The notes under the pieces are model-generated. The model ran no database searches. It saw nothing but the letters and a program-made list of their open reading frames with translations, and had not been told where the DNA came from. DNA of 64,000 nt, taken from contig JAUZTG010000029.1 in the NCBI GenBank assembly GCA_030734395.1, positions 5,456,001 to 5,520,000 of the forward strand, in the 5' to 3' direction. How positions within the stretch are numbered: position 1 is the stretch's first letter; every line of letters begins with the position of its first letter. The stretch comes from Sarocladium kiliense. Lineage: Eukaryota; Ascomycota; Sordariomycetes; Hypocreales; Sarocladiaceae. The position numbers and the translations under genes were made by a program. Below are positions 10,937 through 22,038 of the stretch, piece after piece.

Positions 10937-11926
10937 TTACGAGGTTAGAAGATCAAGCTCTACAAGTGACTTGCGAAAGCGAGTCAGCTTCTCTACTCCG
11001 GCCTGGGTACGACGTGCGATGATCTTGCTTTGTAGCTCCACTACCTGGGCCTCTTCTTGCTCAGGACTTCGAACGGTCGCCAGAAGACCTGGAATTGCTT
11101 GAAGCTGCTTTTGTAAAGCAACCAGAGAGTCTTGCAGCATATTCATCCACACACTGGCAGCTGTGGGTTTGGAAACCATCAGGGATCCGATTCGAACCTC
11201 GGGGATGTCAAGCCGCATGTTTTCAGGGTTCAATTCCTTGGATGTGTCGTAGCACTGCGCACCGTGCTCCAAGATTGCTTCCGCGATGTCAACTAGTCTC
11301 TGATGACAACATAATAGGAGTTGTACAAGAGTGTAGTCGAATTGATTCGGCTGCTCTGACCGTGATCCAGGCGGTGGTGGTTCTTTTGTGTGGTGAACAC
11401 AGTTCTGAACTTCGCAGAACTCACGGAAGTCGGCATCTCTGGATGTGGTTCTCGCAAGGATGATAGGATAGATAAGGTCGAGTTGCTGCAAAGCTTCCAT
11501 GAACCGCTCCAAGGTCTTCTGGAGTTGCAACCTTTGACTCATTTGTTCTTGGTATTGAGCTGCCTGGTTCCGGGGGATATGAAACAGTTCCTCCCCGGGC
11601 AGACTTGTGTATATCTGATCTGCCGACTGTAAAATCGTGGTCAACATCGACATGTCTGTTTGCGAGCCTTGCACATGACTATCCGGCAGAGGAGTCTCGA
11701 ATAGTGTATCTGCTGTGACGTTCATGGCTGGAGGCATAGTCAAGCACGTTGTCCAATCGAAAGTTGTGACAGCCTGTGAGACACTGCGCATTGGCTTCGA
11801 CGGAGGACTAAAGACACATGGCGCAGATGCTCGATCGCAGCGAGTACAAACTCGCGCTCCAGGCTGCCTCGCACATCGTAGCTTTTTGCTGTGACACCTG
11901 TCGCAAGCTTGACGAAGGTCAGTCAT
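10937..11926 (-). CDS. Small Zn2Cys6 transcription factor, AflR-like layout
   Basis: Nuclear regulator of 329 aa in one exon. The start is the first in-frame ATG (11926), giving MTDLRQACDRCHSKK. The binuclear zinc cluster is CDRCHSKKLRC then CTRCDRASAPC at residues 8-37, right at the N-terminus. The C-terminal two thirds are helical, with blocks such as LQLQKTLERFMEALQQL, LLLCCHQRLVDIAEAI and SVWMNMLQDSL. This N-terminal cluster with a short helical body and no large middle homology region is the layout of AflR-type regulators found in metabolite gene clusters. It lies upstream of an MFS exporter on the same strand, which suggests a local regulator-exporter pair. No polyketide or peptide synthase is nearby, so any wider cluster role is unsupported. 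Confidence 0.85.
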   Translation of the reverse strand: MTDLRQACDRCHSKKLRCARQPGARVCTRCDRASAPCVFSPPSKPMRSVSQAVTTFDWTTCLTMPPAMNVTADTLFETPLPDSHVQGSQTDMSMLTTILQSADQIYTSLPGEELFHIPRNQAAQYQEQMSQRLQLQKTLERFMEALQQLDLIYPIILARTTSRDADFREFCEVQNCVHHTKEPPPPGSRSEQPNQFDYTLVQLLLCCHQRLVDIAEAILEHGAQCYDTSKELNPENMRLDIPEVRIGSLMVSKPTAASVWMNMLQDSLVALQKQLQAIPGLLATVRSPEQEEAQVVELQSKIIARRTQAGVEKLTRFRKSLVELDLLTS

Positions 11927-13301
11927 GTCGTGGCTTGAGGGACATGTGGACGCAAGAAAAGTTTCCAACGAATCGCCAAGTGCGGAGCAAGTGCCTTGTT
12001 TGGAGAGCGTGTCGATGCGCAAAGCAAAGCTGGTAGTGAGGCGATGAGGTTTAAGGTCGAACGAGGCTGGAAATCGTAGGGAACCAACTCTACCTGATCC
12101 AGGGTAGTGCCTACGCAGCGGTACCTAGGACTCGTATGGGAGAGGGAAGGACGGATCCTGTACGGAGCATTCTCGTGAGTTGACAATTTCCGCAGGATAC
12201 TGAGAACCACGCCGACTGGTTCCTGGTTTATCAGCCGTGTAGTCGCTGAACTACTTTGGCACAAAACATTGGAAACAAAAGGCTGCATCGAGGACCTTCC
12301 AGCCACTGAATGACATTTTGAAATCACGGGACATTGTGTCACATCAACGATTCCAGCAAGCCTCCCGCGCTCTCTTCGCATCACCGTGATGGACATCTTC
12401 ACAGGTGAGACGACACGCCGCCAAGAAACGTCGAAAATACCTATATCTATGTATCATCATGCCTCCCAACTTGGAATACTTGCTGACACTCTTGCTGAGC
12501 AGGCAGGGTCCCTCCCCACCACCGTTAGGGAGACTATGTCTCCATTTACGTGGAATGGGCTTGCACAACCACGATTTGCGGGCCACAACTCAAGAACCTC
12601 AACCGCTATTACTTTCAAGCAATATAGAATGCTCCTACTGGTGCCCAAAGTTTCGAAAATCCTCATGGCACAGACAACGTCTGGGGTGCCGGACATGCGA
12701 AGGTCTGAGGACGAGAGCGGGCGCAATCCTTACTGTGTGGCGCCCGTTTGTTCGACTGCCCAATGCCAATATCCCTGGCCAGCTGTTAATCTACAGTCCC
12801 TCCGCTCAGGGCTCTCGTACTTCGTACCTTGTGGCACCCGATACAGGTATGAGTACAAGCTTGCTCGGCCTTCCCGGGCACCCGCATCGCCGTTCGTCTC
12901 CTGGCGCCGCTGCCATTGGTGCAGCGCCGTAAGACGCCCGCACGCCGCCCTTTGATGCACTTTAGCGCCGCTGCGTGTGCGCTTCCGCTTCGGTTCGCCT
13001 GCCCAGCGAGCTAGGTTTAGCAACCGTCCTGGGGTCGTGGTCACGCTTCAGTTTGTTGGCCCTGAGTGGGCGTGCGCCCGTCGTACGTTTTATCACAGCG
13101 CCTTCTCACCTTCAGGCAGGGAGCTGTTCTTCTACTCTCTTCAGCCCTCGATGGCTCTTCCGAATCGCAAGTCTTGTTCTCAGCTTCTTATTCTACAAAC
13201 AGCCGAAGAGACTGGCTCCAGGAACCCCGCGTCTGTTCCCTATGACGCTGAAGCCAGGCCGTGGTGCTTTGACCACGGAGCTCAATAGATAAGGGCTACT
13301 C
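11927..13301. other. Intergenic, GC-rich right half
   Basis: Two overlapping plus-strand open frames of 189 and 175 codons run through 12386-12955, with more at 12975-13292. None resembles a known protein, and the overlap in two frames points to low stop density in GC-rich DNA. It also serves as the promoter region of the genes on either side. Confidence 0.45.
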
Positions 13302-14373
13302 ATGGAACCCGCGACTGTTATCGGGCTGGTCACTGCCCTGGTCGAAACTTTCGCGGATGGCCATGATGACTACGCGTCCTGGAAACGGAAACGTGCTGCG
13401 AGCAACCATTACCACGGCCGTGGCCTTGCCTCTGCTCCATGTGCTCTATCAACACTGCTCCTGATATCAGGCCCTCAGATCAAGGCCACTTACGATAAGG
13501 CTGTGCAGGCGTTGGGAACAGATTTCTCAACTGGAGATGGTAAGTAGCATGCCTGGCGAGCAATATCTGCCGTTTATTCGCGTTATCAGAGCTATCGAAC
13601 TGACTTCGCCCCCTTTGGTAGCCTCGTGTCGCAGTACACTCTGGGCGCAGCTCAATATCCTGAGCGACAGAGTCGCTAGTCTTCACCGCGCAGCTGGAGC
13701 ATCTGTCAGCATCACCCTTGATCTGGCCGATGCTGTACAGGTATGCGAGGGCGTACGGCGGGCCAGTCTCCGTGCCTTGACCGAGCAGTACAGTCGCCTC
13801 GCTGCAGGCCGTCCAATTCCCAAGGCTTTGGCCATTCCCAAACCGAACCGTACGCCTCACCGGCTGGCACAGTCAACTGAAACCAACCTAATTCGGGACG
13901 ATGACAGGATGACAACGATCACGACCATCACGGCCTCTACGGATCAGCTGAGGTTCCAGTCCGAGCCACCATCGCCCCCTCCCACGCCTAAAGTACCCGA
14001 GCAGACTGCTGAAGAGGGCGGCCCGTCTCACCGACCCGCAAACTCCGTTTTCGCCCTGTTCTGCCCGGAGGCTTTGGGCCTGCAAGTTGACACGAAGAAG
14101 AAGCTGCCTGCTACAGCCGAATGTGGTTGTGGGTACACCTGGAAGAGTCTCATCGCCGACTCAAAGGATGCACTGCGTCTAAAGGAGGGCTTTCGGCTGA
14201 CTGTTCGGTTCCTTGTGAAATCACATCATAGCAGAGACGGTTACGGATGTGTATTGTGCACATCGAGTGGCAAGAGCGAAAAGTACGACGGCGTCGAGCA
14301 GTTGAGAGACCACATCAACGCCAGTCACACAAAATGGCAACTTCTGCACGACACAGACTGTCGTGTCTCGTGA
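13302..14373 (+). CDS. Conserved fungal protein with C-terminal C2H2 finger
   Basis: 329 aa from exons 13302-13539 and 13622-14373. The 82-base intron (GTAAGT...GGTAG) closes in phase. The protein opens MEPATVIGLVTALVE, a start seen in many uncharacterised fungal proteins. It then has a YASWKRKR segment, a helical region (LNILSDRVASLHRAA) and a proline-rich linker (PSPPPTPKVPEQ). The C-terminus holds CGCGYTWKSL, then CVLCTSSGKSEKYDG, then LRDHINASH: a Cys-x2-Cys...His-x4-His arrangement that looks like a C2H2 zinc finger at about residues 283-308. A nucleic-acid or protein-binding role is possible but only inferred. I do not know a function for this family. Confidence 0.7.
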
Positions 14374-15147
14374 GTAGGCAGCAATTCGAATTCTTGAGGA
14401 CTAGGGAGGGTTGTCAAACCAGGCGACCATGTTACGGCCTGGCAGCAGGGATGGAAAAGGGCAATGGTTTGCGGCGTTACTGGTTGATTTCATCACGCAT
14501 GTACTGTAACACGGTACTGGATATACCCATCTACTTGGCTTCTCGCCAATGAAGGAGTTGAGCACCGCGAAAAAAATAGCGAACATGATGAATTTAAACA
14601 CCTATTTGTCACTAAAGCCACGGATGAGGAAGAGAACTCGATTGGGCATTTGGCGCTTGGGATTGTATAGTACATACTCACATACCATTTAGTGGTCAGA
14701 ATTGCGACAACGGAGCTGCTGAACTACGAGGAGTCAGCATCAGCAGATAATGATTGAATAATGATGGTTTCGCAGGCAATCACAAAGCTTATTTCTCAAT
14801 CCAGATGCGCTGTAGCCACGGGAGAGCTTAAGCCTTGCAGTGAGCCCTGGACCCCTGTGGTGTAGCGGGGACTAGATGAAGGCATTACTACGGAACGTCG
14901 TCACCGGCCACTTTGAGTGGTAGCCTCACACGGACGTCAGAGGAGCTCCCCTCCTTCACACCACCTGTCAACCAGCAGTACTCTTTCTCGTCAATGCGCC
15001 CTGCAAATGGTCTATTGTGGCACTTGAGCTCAAAACGCACCAACTGATGCGCCAGGGCTGGCTCTGCACTGATAGCGGCTCTCAAGTCCGCGGCTGGAAG
15101 ATGAATCTCTGTCTCTCCATCGACATTGTTGCGTCTACTGTTGCGCC
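14374..15147. other. Intergenic upstream of IKS1-like kinase
   Basis: 3' flank of the C2H2-ended gene and the kinase promoter. Nothing recognised. Confidence 0.5.
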
Positions 15148-17394
15148 ATGTCGCTGATTCCTTTCCATCCCCAAGAGGGGAGAGAGATCGTCTTGTATGC
15201 CCTATCTCACAGCCTCGATATTCCAGCAAGCTAATATTCATCCAGGCGCCATCGCAATGCGCTCGTTGTCCGTGATCCAACGTCCCAACGACTCGAGATC
15301 CGGGGCTTGTCCAACTGCCCGACATGCCATCGTCCCTGGCAGCGATCCTCTTCACCCGACCGACACTTCGACAGATCTTCACAGCTGAGCCGAGACCCAT
15401 ATGTCGATCCGAACTATTTTCGCATGCTCCGGCCTGTGGGCGACGCCTTCATACCCGACCGCCCTCCCTCCAGCCCTGTCCGGCGACTTGCTGAGCCAGC
15501 CTTTCCCGCCAATGACAACCTCCAGTCTTCATACGTCGAAATCGAAGACGAGGAAAGACGCAGCTGGCGCAGTAACTCGAGCGAACCACCGGCACAAAGC
15601 AGCAAGATCAAAAGAGAGTCATTTTCTCCGAATTACTTCAATGACTTCTTCATTGAGGAAGGTGTGCTTGGGAAAGGCGGCAAAGGTGTGGTACTTCTCG
15701 TGCAGCATCAGCTAGACGGTTACCCTCTCGGTCTGTTTGCTTGTAAGAGAGTTCCCGTTGGGGATGATCATGCGTGGCTCGAACGAGTTCTTGTCGAGGT
15801 GCGACTACTTGCGCAGCTTGCCCATCCGAATCTGGTATCATACCGTCATGTCTGGCTTGAGGACGCCCAATTAACTCGCTTTGGACCACCAGTCGTCTGT
15901 GCTTACATCCTTCAACAATACTGTAACAGCGGCGACTTGCACAAATACGTGCTTGGGGAGCAAGGCCAAGAGGCAAGCCCCGAGGAATTGAAAGCACAAA
16001 TGCGGCGGCGGTCAAAAGGACAGACGGAGCTGCCGAGGATGGCCAACGGCAAACCTCCATTACCGCCGGAGGAGATATACTCGCTCTTCAAGGACATAAC
16101 ATCCGGCGTTGCGCACCTTCATGCGGCAGGCTATGTTCATCGAGACCTCAAGCCCAGCAACTGTCTGTTGCATAGGGAAGGCGGTTTTCTGACGTGTCTG
16201 ATTAGTGACTTCGGCGAAGTCCAGCCGTCTGATGCAATTAGAAAATCCACGGGGTCAACAGGAACCATATCGTATTGTGCTCCTGAGGTACTCCAACTGG
16301 ATGCTACTGGCAAGTATGGCAACTTTACTTTCAAGTCCGATATCTTCTCCATGGGCATGATCCTGTACTTCATGTGCTTCGGACGACTCCCATATCAGAG
16401 CGCGAACGCTCTTCAAGAGGAATTGGAGGATGTCGATGAACTGCGAGCCGAGATCAGCGTTTGGCAAGGATTTGAAGATGAGAAGCGCTTGAGGCCAGAC
16501 CTGCCTTCGAAGCTGTACCAACTGTTGAAGCAGCTTCTTGCAGTGAACCCTTCGCAAAGACCTAGTGCCAACGAAGTACTGAACGCTCTCACTAGCGAGG
16601 GCCGCTTTGATGGGCTTACCAAAGGTGGCCGGGCACCAACGCCGGGTTTTGGACTGCAGCGAGTCCAGAATCTCGACTCGCCAGCCCCGCCCGGTACACC
16701 CGTTCCTGGTAAGAACTCATGGAACTCCTCTGGGGAGCTCGTGGCTGACAATCTGACCCTAGAGCCTCATAAACAGCCTCGACGTCTCAGTGAGACTGAG
16801 GAACGAAACTCGTCTTGGCCTCAATCAGTAGTGCCAGATTTGAACGATGGACATGATGAGATGCAGGGATTGAGAAGGCGTTCTACAGCCATGGCTCTAT
16901 CACGCAGTCGTGATGGCTTCAGCCCTGTTCTACGCGCGAGTGTTCCCGATGACCAGTCGACAGACGGTCATGAGGAGCCATTACTGTCTCCTCTTCTACT
17001 ACCAGGTCCGCCCAATACGAGCATGGTCGGAAGACTGGGCAGGACGACGCGCCTCGCCGTACGAAAAGCCAGCGATATGACTGGCATTACTTCTTCCACT
17101 GTCGAATACTTCTCACGCCTCACGCTGTTTCTCGTGAAACTATCCTCATTGGCCCAACCATGCTGGCCATACATGCCCGCCCTTCAATTCGCCGTACCCC
17201 TTGTGATCCTCGCTGCGCTTGATCTCCGATTGAGTCCGACCGAAGTGTCTCATGGTCTACGTGGCGTGCTCAGATGGCGTGCAATTGTGACAACATTATT
17301 TCTCTTACTGTTGCACGTAAGCCTGCTGTGGTTCGCTCGGAGCCAGGACACACTATGCATGGCTGTTCAGCATGATGGATGGCCAGACTGGTGA
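15148..17394 (+). CDS. IKS1: IKS1-like protein kinase with C-terminal membrane segments
   Basis: Ser/Thr kinase of 731 aa from exons 15148-15194 and 15246-17394. The short first exon was found by its in-phase splice: MSLIPFHPQEGREIV joins LRHRNALVVRDP, the N-terminus expected for fungal IKS1. A CPTCHRPW knuckle follows. The kinase domain starts near FFIEEGVLGKGGKGVV (glycine loop), then FACKRV (ATP-binding Lys), HRDLKPSNCLL (catalytic loop), SDFGE (metal-binding Asp) and CAPEVL. A disordered, Ser/Pro-rich region separates the kinase from two hydrophobic stretches near the C-terminus (FAVPLVILAAL and AIVTTLFLLLLHVSLLWF), so the protein is probably membrane anchored. In yeast, IKS1 is linked to stress and drug sensitivity. 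It converges with the permease-family gene, leaving 74 bases between stop codons. Confidence 0.93.
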
Positions 17395-17468
17395 TATAAG
17401 AAAGACTCAGTAAATATTTGGAGCATACTTGTGCCGCCAGGAATGAAAAAGAAAATCAGAAAAGGGGA

Positions 17469-18903
17469 TCATATCGTTCCAAACGTGCGTGCTCCTCTCC
17501 GGCCCCGTGCCCTCTTCAGCCGCATCATCTTCGCATGCTCATCGCCCCCCTCACTTCCCCCATCGCTAGCCATGGGCTTCACCCTCTCCCCATTAGTGAG
17601 GCTTCCGAGCCCGAAGTCTGGATGGCCACCCAGACTACCAAATATGTCGCCAATGTAATTCTTCAGCGGGATGCCTTTCTCATATGTGCAATCCCACTTG
17701 TCCAAGATTCCGCGGACAATCGGCAGACCAGCATTGAAAAGGTTGTCGATGGCGATGGTGAACCCATTCTGGTCAGTGCGTGTCAGATGCTCCAGATCCG
17801 ACAGCTCAGGCGGTGGCCGATCAAAGTTGGATCCTGCGTACGTCAGTTGAGGAAGCATCAGAACATTGCTCCACGAAATACCTGATCGCATAACAATGAT
17901 GCGTGCAAAGTCCACTCTTCCCTCGATGTCGGCACGTACCATGACCTCCAGGTTGGCGTTGTCCTCTTGCGCCGTCATGCAGTATTCTCCAGTGCCGTTT
18001 GTCCACAAGGTGGTGGTCTTCTCAAAAGCCTCAGAAAGACGGGTGCCAGAGTAGTATACATCACTGGTGGCGCTGTCGCACCTCACCACGCCGGGAGCAC
18101 CACTGGCTGCATGATACTCATTGATTGCTATATCGTCATCACCGTTTCTCAAGGGCTGCTTGAACTTCTTCGGATGAGGCCAATGGCTGGAGGGATCATA
18201 TCTTGCGCGGTATTGCCGCGGACCATCTGAGTCCGAGAGAGTGGCGTTGGATGAAAGAACGTAGGCCCGATCACGTAACGCGGCGTTGAGCTCGAAGACT
18301 TCGGTGCCATAAGCGATGGTAGGATACTCATCTGGACGATCGCAGCCATACGCAAAGTACCCCGTATGCCAATCCGCTGGCAGGGATCGAGTATCGATTT
18401 CGTACTGCAGCGCAACCTGTACACTGTATCTGACGAGAGCAACGCTTCCGAGGGTGGCTTTGCGGGGATTGACGCCAGCAATACCCGTGAAGATAAAATA
18501 TGTCATGCGCAGATTGAAGAGTGGGGAGAAGGCGAACGCAGTCATGGAGGCAGCGGCATTGATTTCACCCTCACCCACTGTGAGGATGCAGATTTCGTGA
18601 TTTGGCGTACAGTCGACTGTTGGAAAGAGCATGGAAAGGCCAGGTACGGGGATTCGATGGGCCTTGAGATCGCCGAGGCCTGATTCGGGGAGGCGACTGT
18701 GCCAGACCTGAGCCTCTGGCTCCCACTGTGAAAGTCAGCCATCGTTCGGTCCTTGACTATCGCTGTGAGAACGTTACCATGGCCACAATCAAGACGCGAG
18801 GAGAGATTAGCCCATCGTTTGCTCGCACCGCTGCAACTTTCCCAAGGCTCGCTAGACGAAAGAACACGAGAACCAAAGTGGAGAGTTTTGTGCACCACCG
18901 CAT
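17469..18903 (-). CDS. Purine nucleoside permease (NUP) family protein
   Basis: 460 aa from exons 18903-18778 and 18725-17469; the 52-base intron closes in phase and joins RVLIVAM to WEPEAQVWH. The first 28 residues (MRWCTKLSTLVLVFFRLAS...) form a likely signal peptide or anchor. Family blocks are ILTVGEGEINAAASMTA, YFIFTGIAGVNP, YDPSSHWPHP, VRCDSATSDVYYSG, MTAQEDNANLEVM and, near the end, LPIVRGILDKWDCTYEKGIP. The family was named from Candida NUP, reported to move nucleosides, but its fold is related to nucleoside phosphorylases and it lacks multiple membrane helices. It may therefore act on nucleosides in the secretory pathway or cell surface (inference). The stop lies 74 bases from that of the IKS1-like gene. 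Confidence 0.9.
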
Positions 18904-21900
18904 AGCGACTGAGCGCTACGAGAACAGGTGTTCTGCTGTGATGAGATAAGGAAGCGATGGGCTAGAGACAATTGGGTACGGAAGGCAGCATTAAGTGCGG
19001 CCATCAGAAGCTGTGATGAACTACATAGGAGCTAGACAACCGCAACATGGGAACGGGGGCAAGCGGTGACTTAAAGCCAAAGGTGTAGGCGAAAGACAGC
19101 ACCGAAGGATTCAGGCCCGGTCGGCGATGAAAGACAATAATATCATGCGATACTGGCGCAGAATGATCAGTAACAAGAAGAGAAAGTATGTGTCCGAGGT
19201 GTGATCCAAAGCCGTGGCTGGCACTATCGTCTGCACGCATAATCGGAACTGAGCTCTTGTATCACACACAACTTTTCCTATCGCCGATGTAGCATTGCAG
19301 GATGCTATTGGTTGGCTCTTATGTGCAGTCGCGTTCCGAGGCTGATGAGGTGAGGGCACCAAGGAGGACGTCTACTATTGGGACAGATGGCTGAAGGCAT
19401 TCACTGCGACGGAGATGCAACGCTTGCTGCTTTGTCTAATGTCGCTAATATCAGAAGAGGCGTCAAGGTGTAGCGAGCTGGGCGGTGTAGCGACGGCCAC
19501 CAAGGGGGCGAAACACACTCTGCATGTGCCAAAGAGAACACTCTCGTCTATTGTTCCCGCAAGGTTGGACTCAGATCCTGTAGGTTCGGTGTTCCGATCC
19601 GGTCTCGTTTCGTTACAGAGCAGCTGGGGATAATCATTGGATGGTGGCACCGAGGAAGAGTGCATGATCTTGATCTGGACCCGTTATGGAGTTGGTCAGG
19701 GAGAGACATTATGTGACAAGGCAGTAAAAGCGGGCAGACGAGATCTGTGGTTGGTGTCTCACATCGCTACTGCGCAATCTTGTGGTGTTCGTCGTACTTC
19801 GAGAATCAGAGGATGTGACTGGAGGGGGTGCATAGGGAATCTGCTTTGCACGATACTGAATCACAGACGGTCCATACAGAAACTCGAATCATGTGGTGCA
19901 GTGTGAACTGGGCAGTGTCTTGGATAGATCGATGTCGTGACCCGTTTCCATGCGTGAACCGAGAATTGAAGTTTCTGATGTCTTATATCAATAGTAAGGT
20001 TAGTACAGTAACATCGAGTATGGTGGAATATCGTGATTAAATGGTACAGCTCGTGTGAGTTGAACTGGACGCAGAGAATTGTGCGGGTGAGGCACGGGAT
20101 GTCGAGTTCTGACAGCATAAGGACATGTTACGATGAAGTGCGTTACTAGCAACCCCTCACAAGACAAGCAACGCTACATCTTGGCTCATGATCCAGACTC
20201 TTCGCTTGCTCACCTCGTCTGGCCCAGTGCCACGGACTCATTCCCCAAGGTGGATCCGGTCTCTCTTGGTATTGCTGCTTGGCTCCATCGAAGAAGCGGC
20301 TTGGAAACCTGCGGCCAACCTTCCACTCCGCGCAAGACATCAGTGACCATTGAAGCTTGTTCGGACCAGTCCGTGACGATCAGGCACATGGCGAAAGGGG
20401 CTGTGTCGGAGGCGACCGAGCACAGCCTTGGCCAGGGCAACAAGGCAGCGAGTAGGAGTCGAGATCCGATTATCGGTTAACGATCAATCTAACAACGATG
20501 ACGGAAAATGGTATAGATGGAGGTGGCTGAGGGGTTATGAGGGTGGAGAGAGCCTGCTTGGCGAAGGGGGACTTTGTCTTTACATCCACCTCAGTTACAG
20601 GTGAATTGGACAGTTGAGACGTGGACCTAATCACGTTGATGAATACAACAGCTCAGTTGCATCTGCAGGTGATTTGTACAAAGGCCTGCCTGGTTACACA
20701 GTCGGCGGCCTGCATCAGCAGCCGACGGGGTTGGGCGGGTACTCTCTGTCTGCCGCGTCAGCATCGGGACGCCACGGTACATAAGTCAGCCAGTGAATTG
20801 CACCTCAACATGGACTTCCTCAGCCATCATGATTGAAGTAGACATTCGGAGCGGACAAAACGACGTCAATGTCCCGATTGACACCAATAAATAGCCAGAA
20901 CATAACCTAAATCCACTTTCATAACTGTGGCATTGTGTCATGTGTCCAGACTCCGCCCCTTGCGAAGCCTCGTTCAAACGGCACCCGCCCCGGTCAGCAA
21001 CCACGACTCGTGAGCGTGGCGGCGTGTGCTGGCCCGCATGTCCTGTCCGGGGGAAACAACTCCTAGCCCAGGTACCGGGCCCGTGCCTCAAAGCCGCTGC
21101 CGGCGACAACTCGGGACAGAAGGTTCGATACTATCGGCTCACATAGGCCTGGGCATTGTAAGTCAAGAGTCCGGCTGAAGTCAATTCCAACCCTAGAACT
21201 TTCCTCAGTACAGTAGATTGTTAGGAAATCCCAAGGAAAAAGGAACAAGCTTCTCGCGATGCTCTGTGCCAAGGGATGCGGTTTGCGCTGGTTTGTTGTC
21301 GCCAAGGCACCGGCGCAGGGTTGCGAACCACATGGGGCGGCCACTACTTGGTTCGGCTGGATGTCAGAGGGTAGGCAATGGCGACTGTGATGACGATGGG
21401 GCGCAGTTAAGAGTCAGAGGGAAAGGAATGAAGCTTCTATTGTTCTGGCTTGGGATGTCTGACTCTTAGTCCTGCCTTGATTCTATCCGACTTCAACCTC
21501 GATTGCGCGTATCGAGCCTTGCGATCAGTAACATCACCAGCCAAGGGTGCAATCAAATATACCAACGCACGGATCCAGACGGAGCAGCTTTCCTGATCTT
21601 CTCGTCACTGAGATTCCCACTGCCCTGTGCCGCAGCGACTACTGTAGCTATTGAACCCTGACCGGGCGCCTCAATCTCCCCCCGACCCGACGTCGCCCAG
21701 CCTTTCCACCCCCGTTCGACAACGCAACGACGACGGCCTTTGTGCTTTTCTCCGCCTGTTGTCCCTCCTCCACAGTCCTTTTCGTTTCTCATCTTTCTTG
21801 GCACGCGCTCGCATCTTCATTGTCCGTCTTTCCTTTGTGTGCTCGACATCATCTGCATTCTCTTTCGGTTCGTCGTGCCACTCGTGTTGCTTGCTCACTT

Positions 21901-22038
21901 TCGGACTACAACATTCCGATACCGAATCCCCGACTCCGGAGCTTGCGCCGTCGCATTTCCAAGTGATCACTTCGTTTTTGTTTGCAGCGAGACAACGTCC
22001 ACGACTCATCGCTTCGCTGTCGCTGCCGGCCTCTACTG
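18904..22038. other. 3.1 kb intergenic region before Ca2+-ATPase
   Basis: No recognisable protein, RNA gene or repeat between 18904 and about 21600. From 21600 to 22038 the sequence becomes C/T-rich, like the leader of a well expressed gene, and probably carries the promoter and 5' leader of the Ca2+-ATPase. Confidence 0.5.

Noticed and set aside
11180..11205. tRNA B-box-like GATTCGAACC
   Set aside because: It is inside the Zn2Cys6 coding exon and no cloverleaf can be built around it.
12386..12955. Two overlapping plus-strand open frames of 189 and 175 codons
   Set aside because: They occupy the same DNA in different frames, lack motifs and lie in GC-rich sequence with few stops. A CxxC-like stretch (GCRTCEG) alone is not enough.
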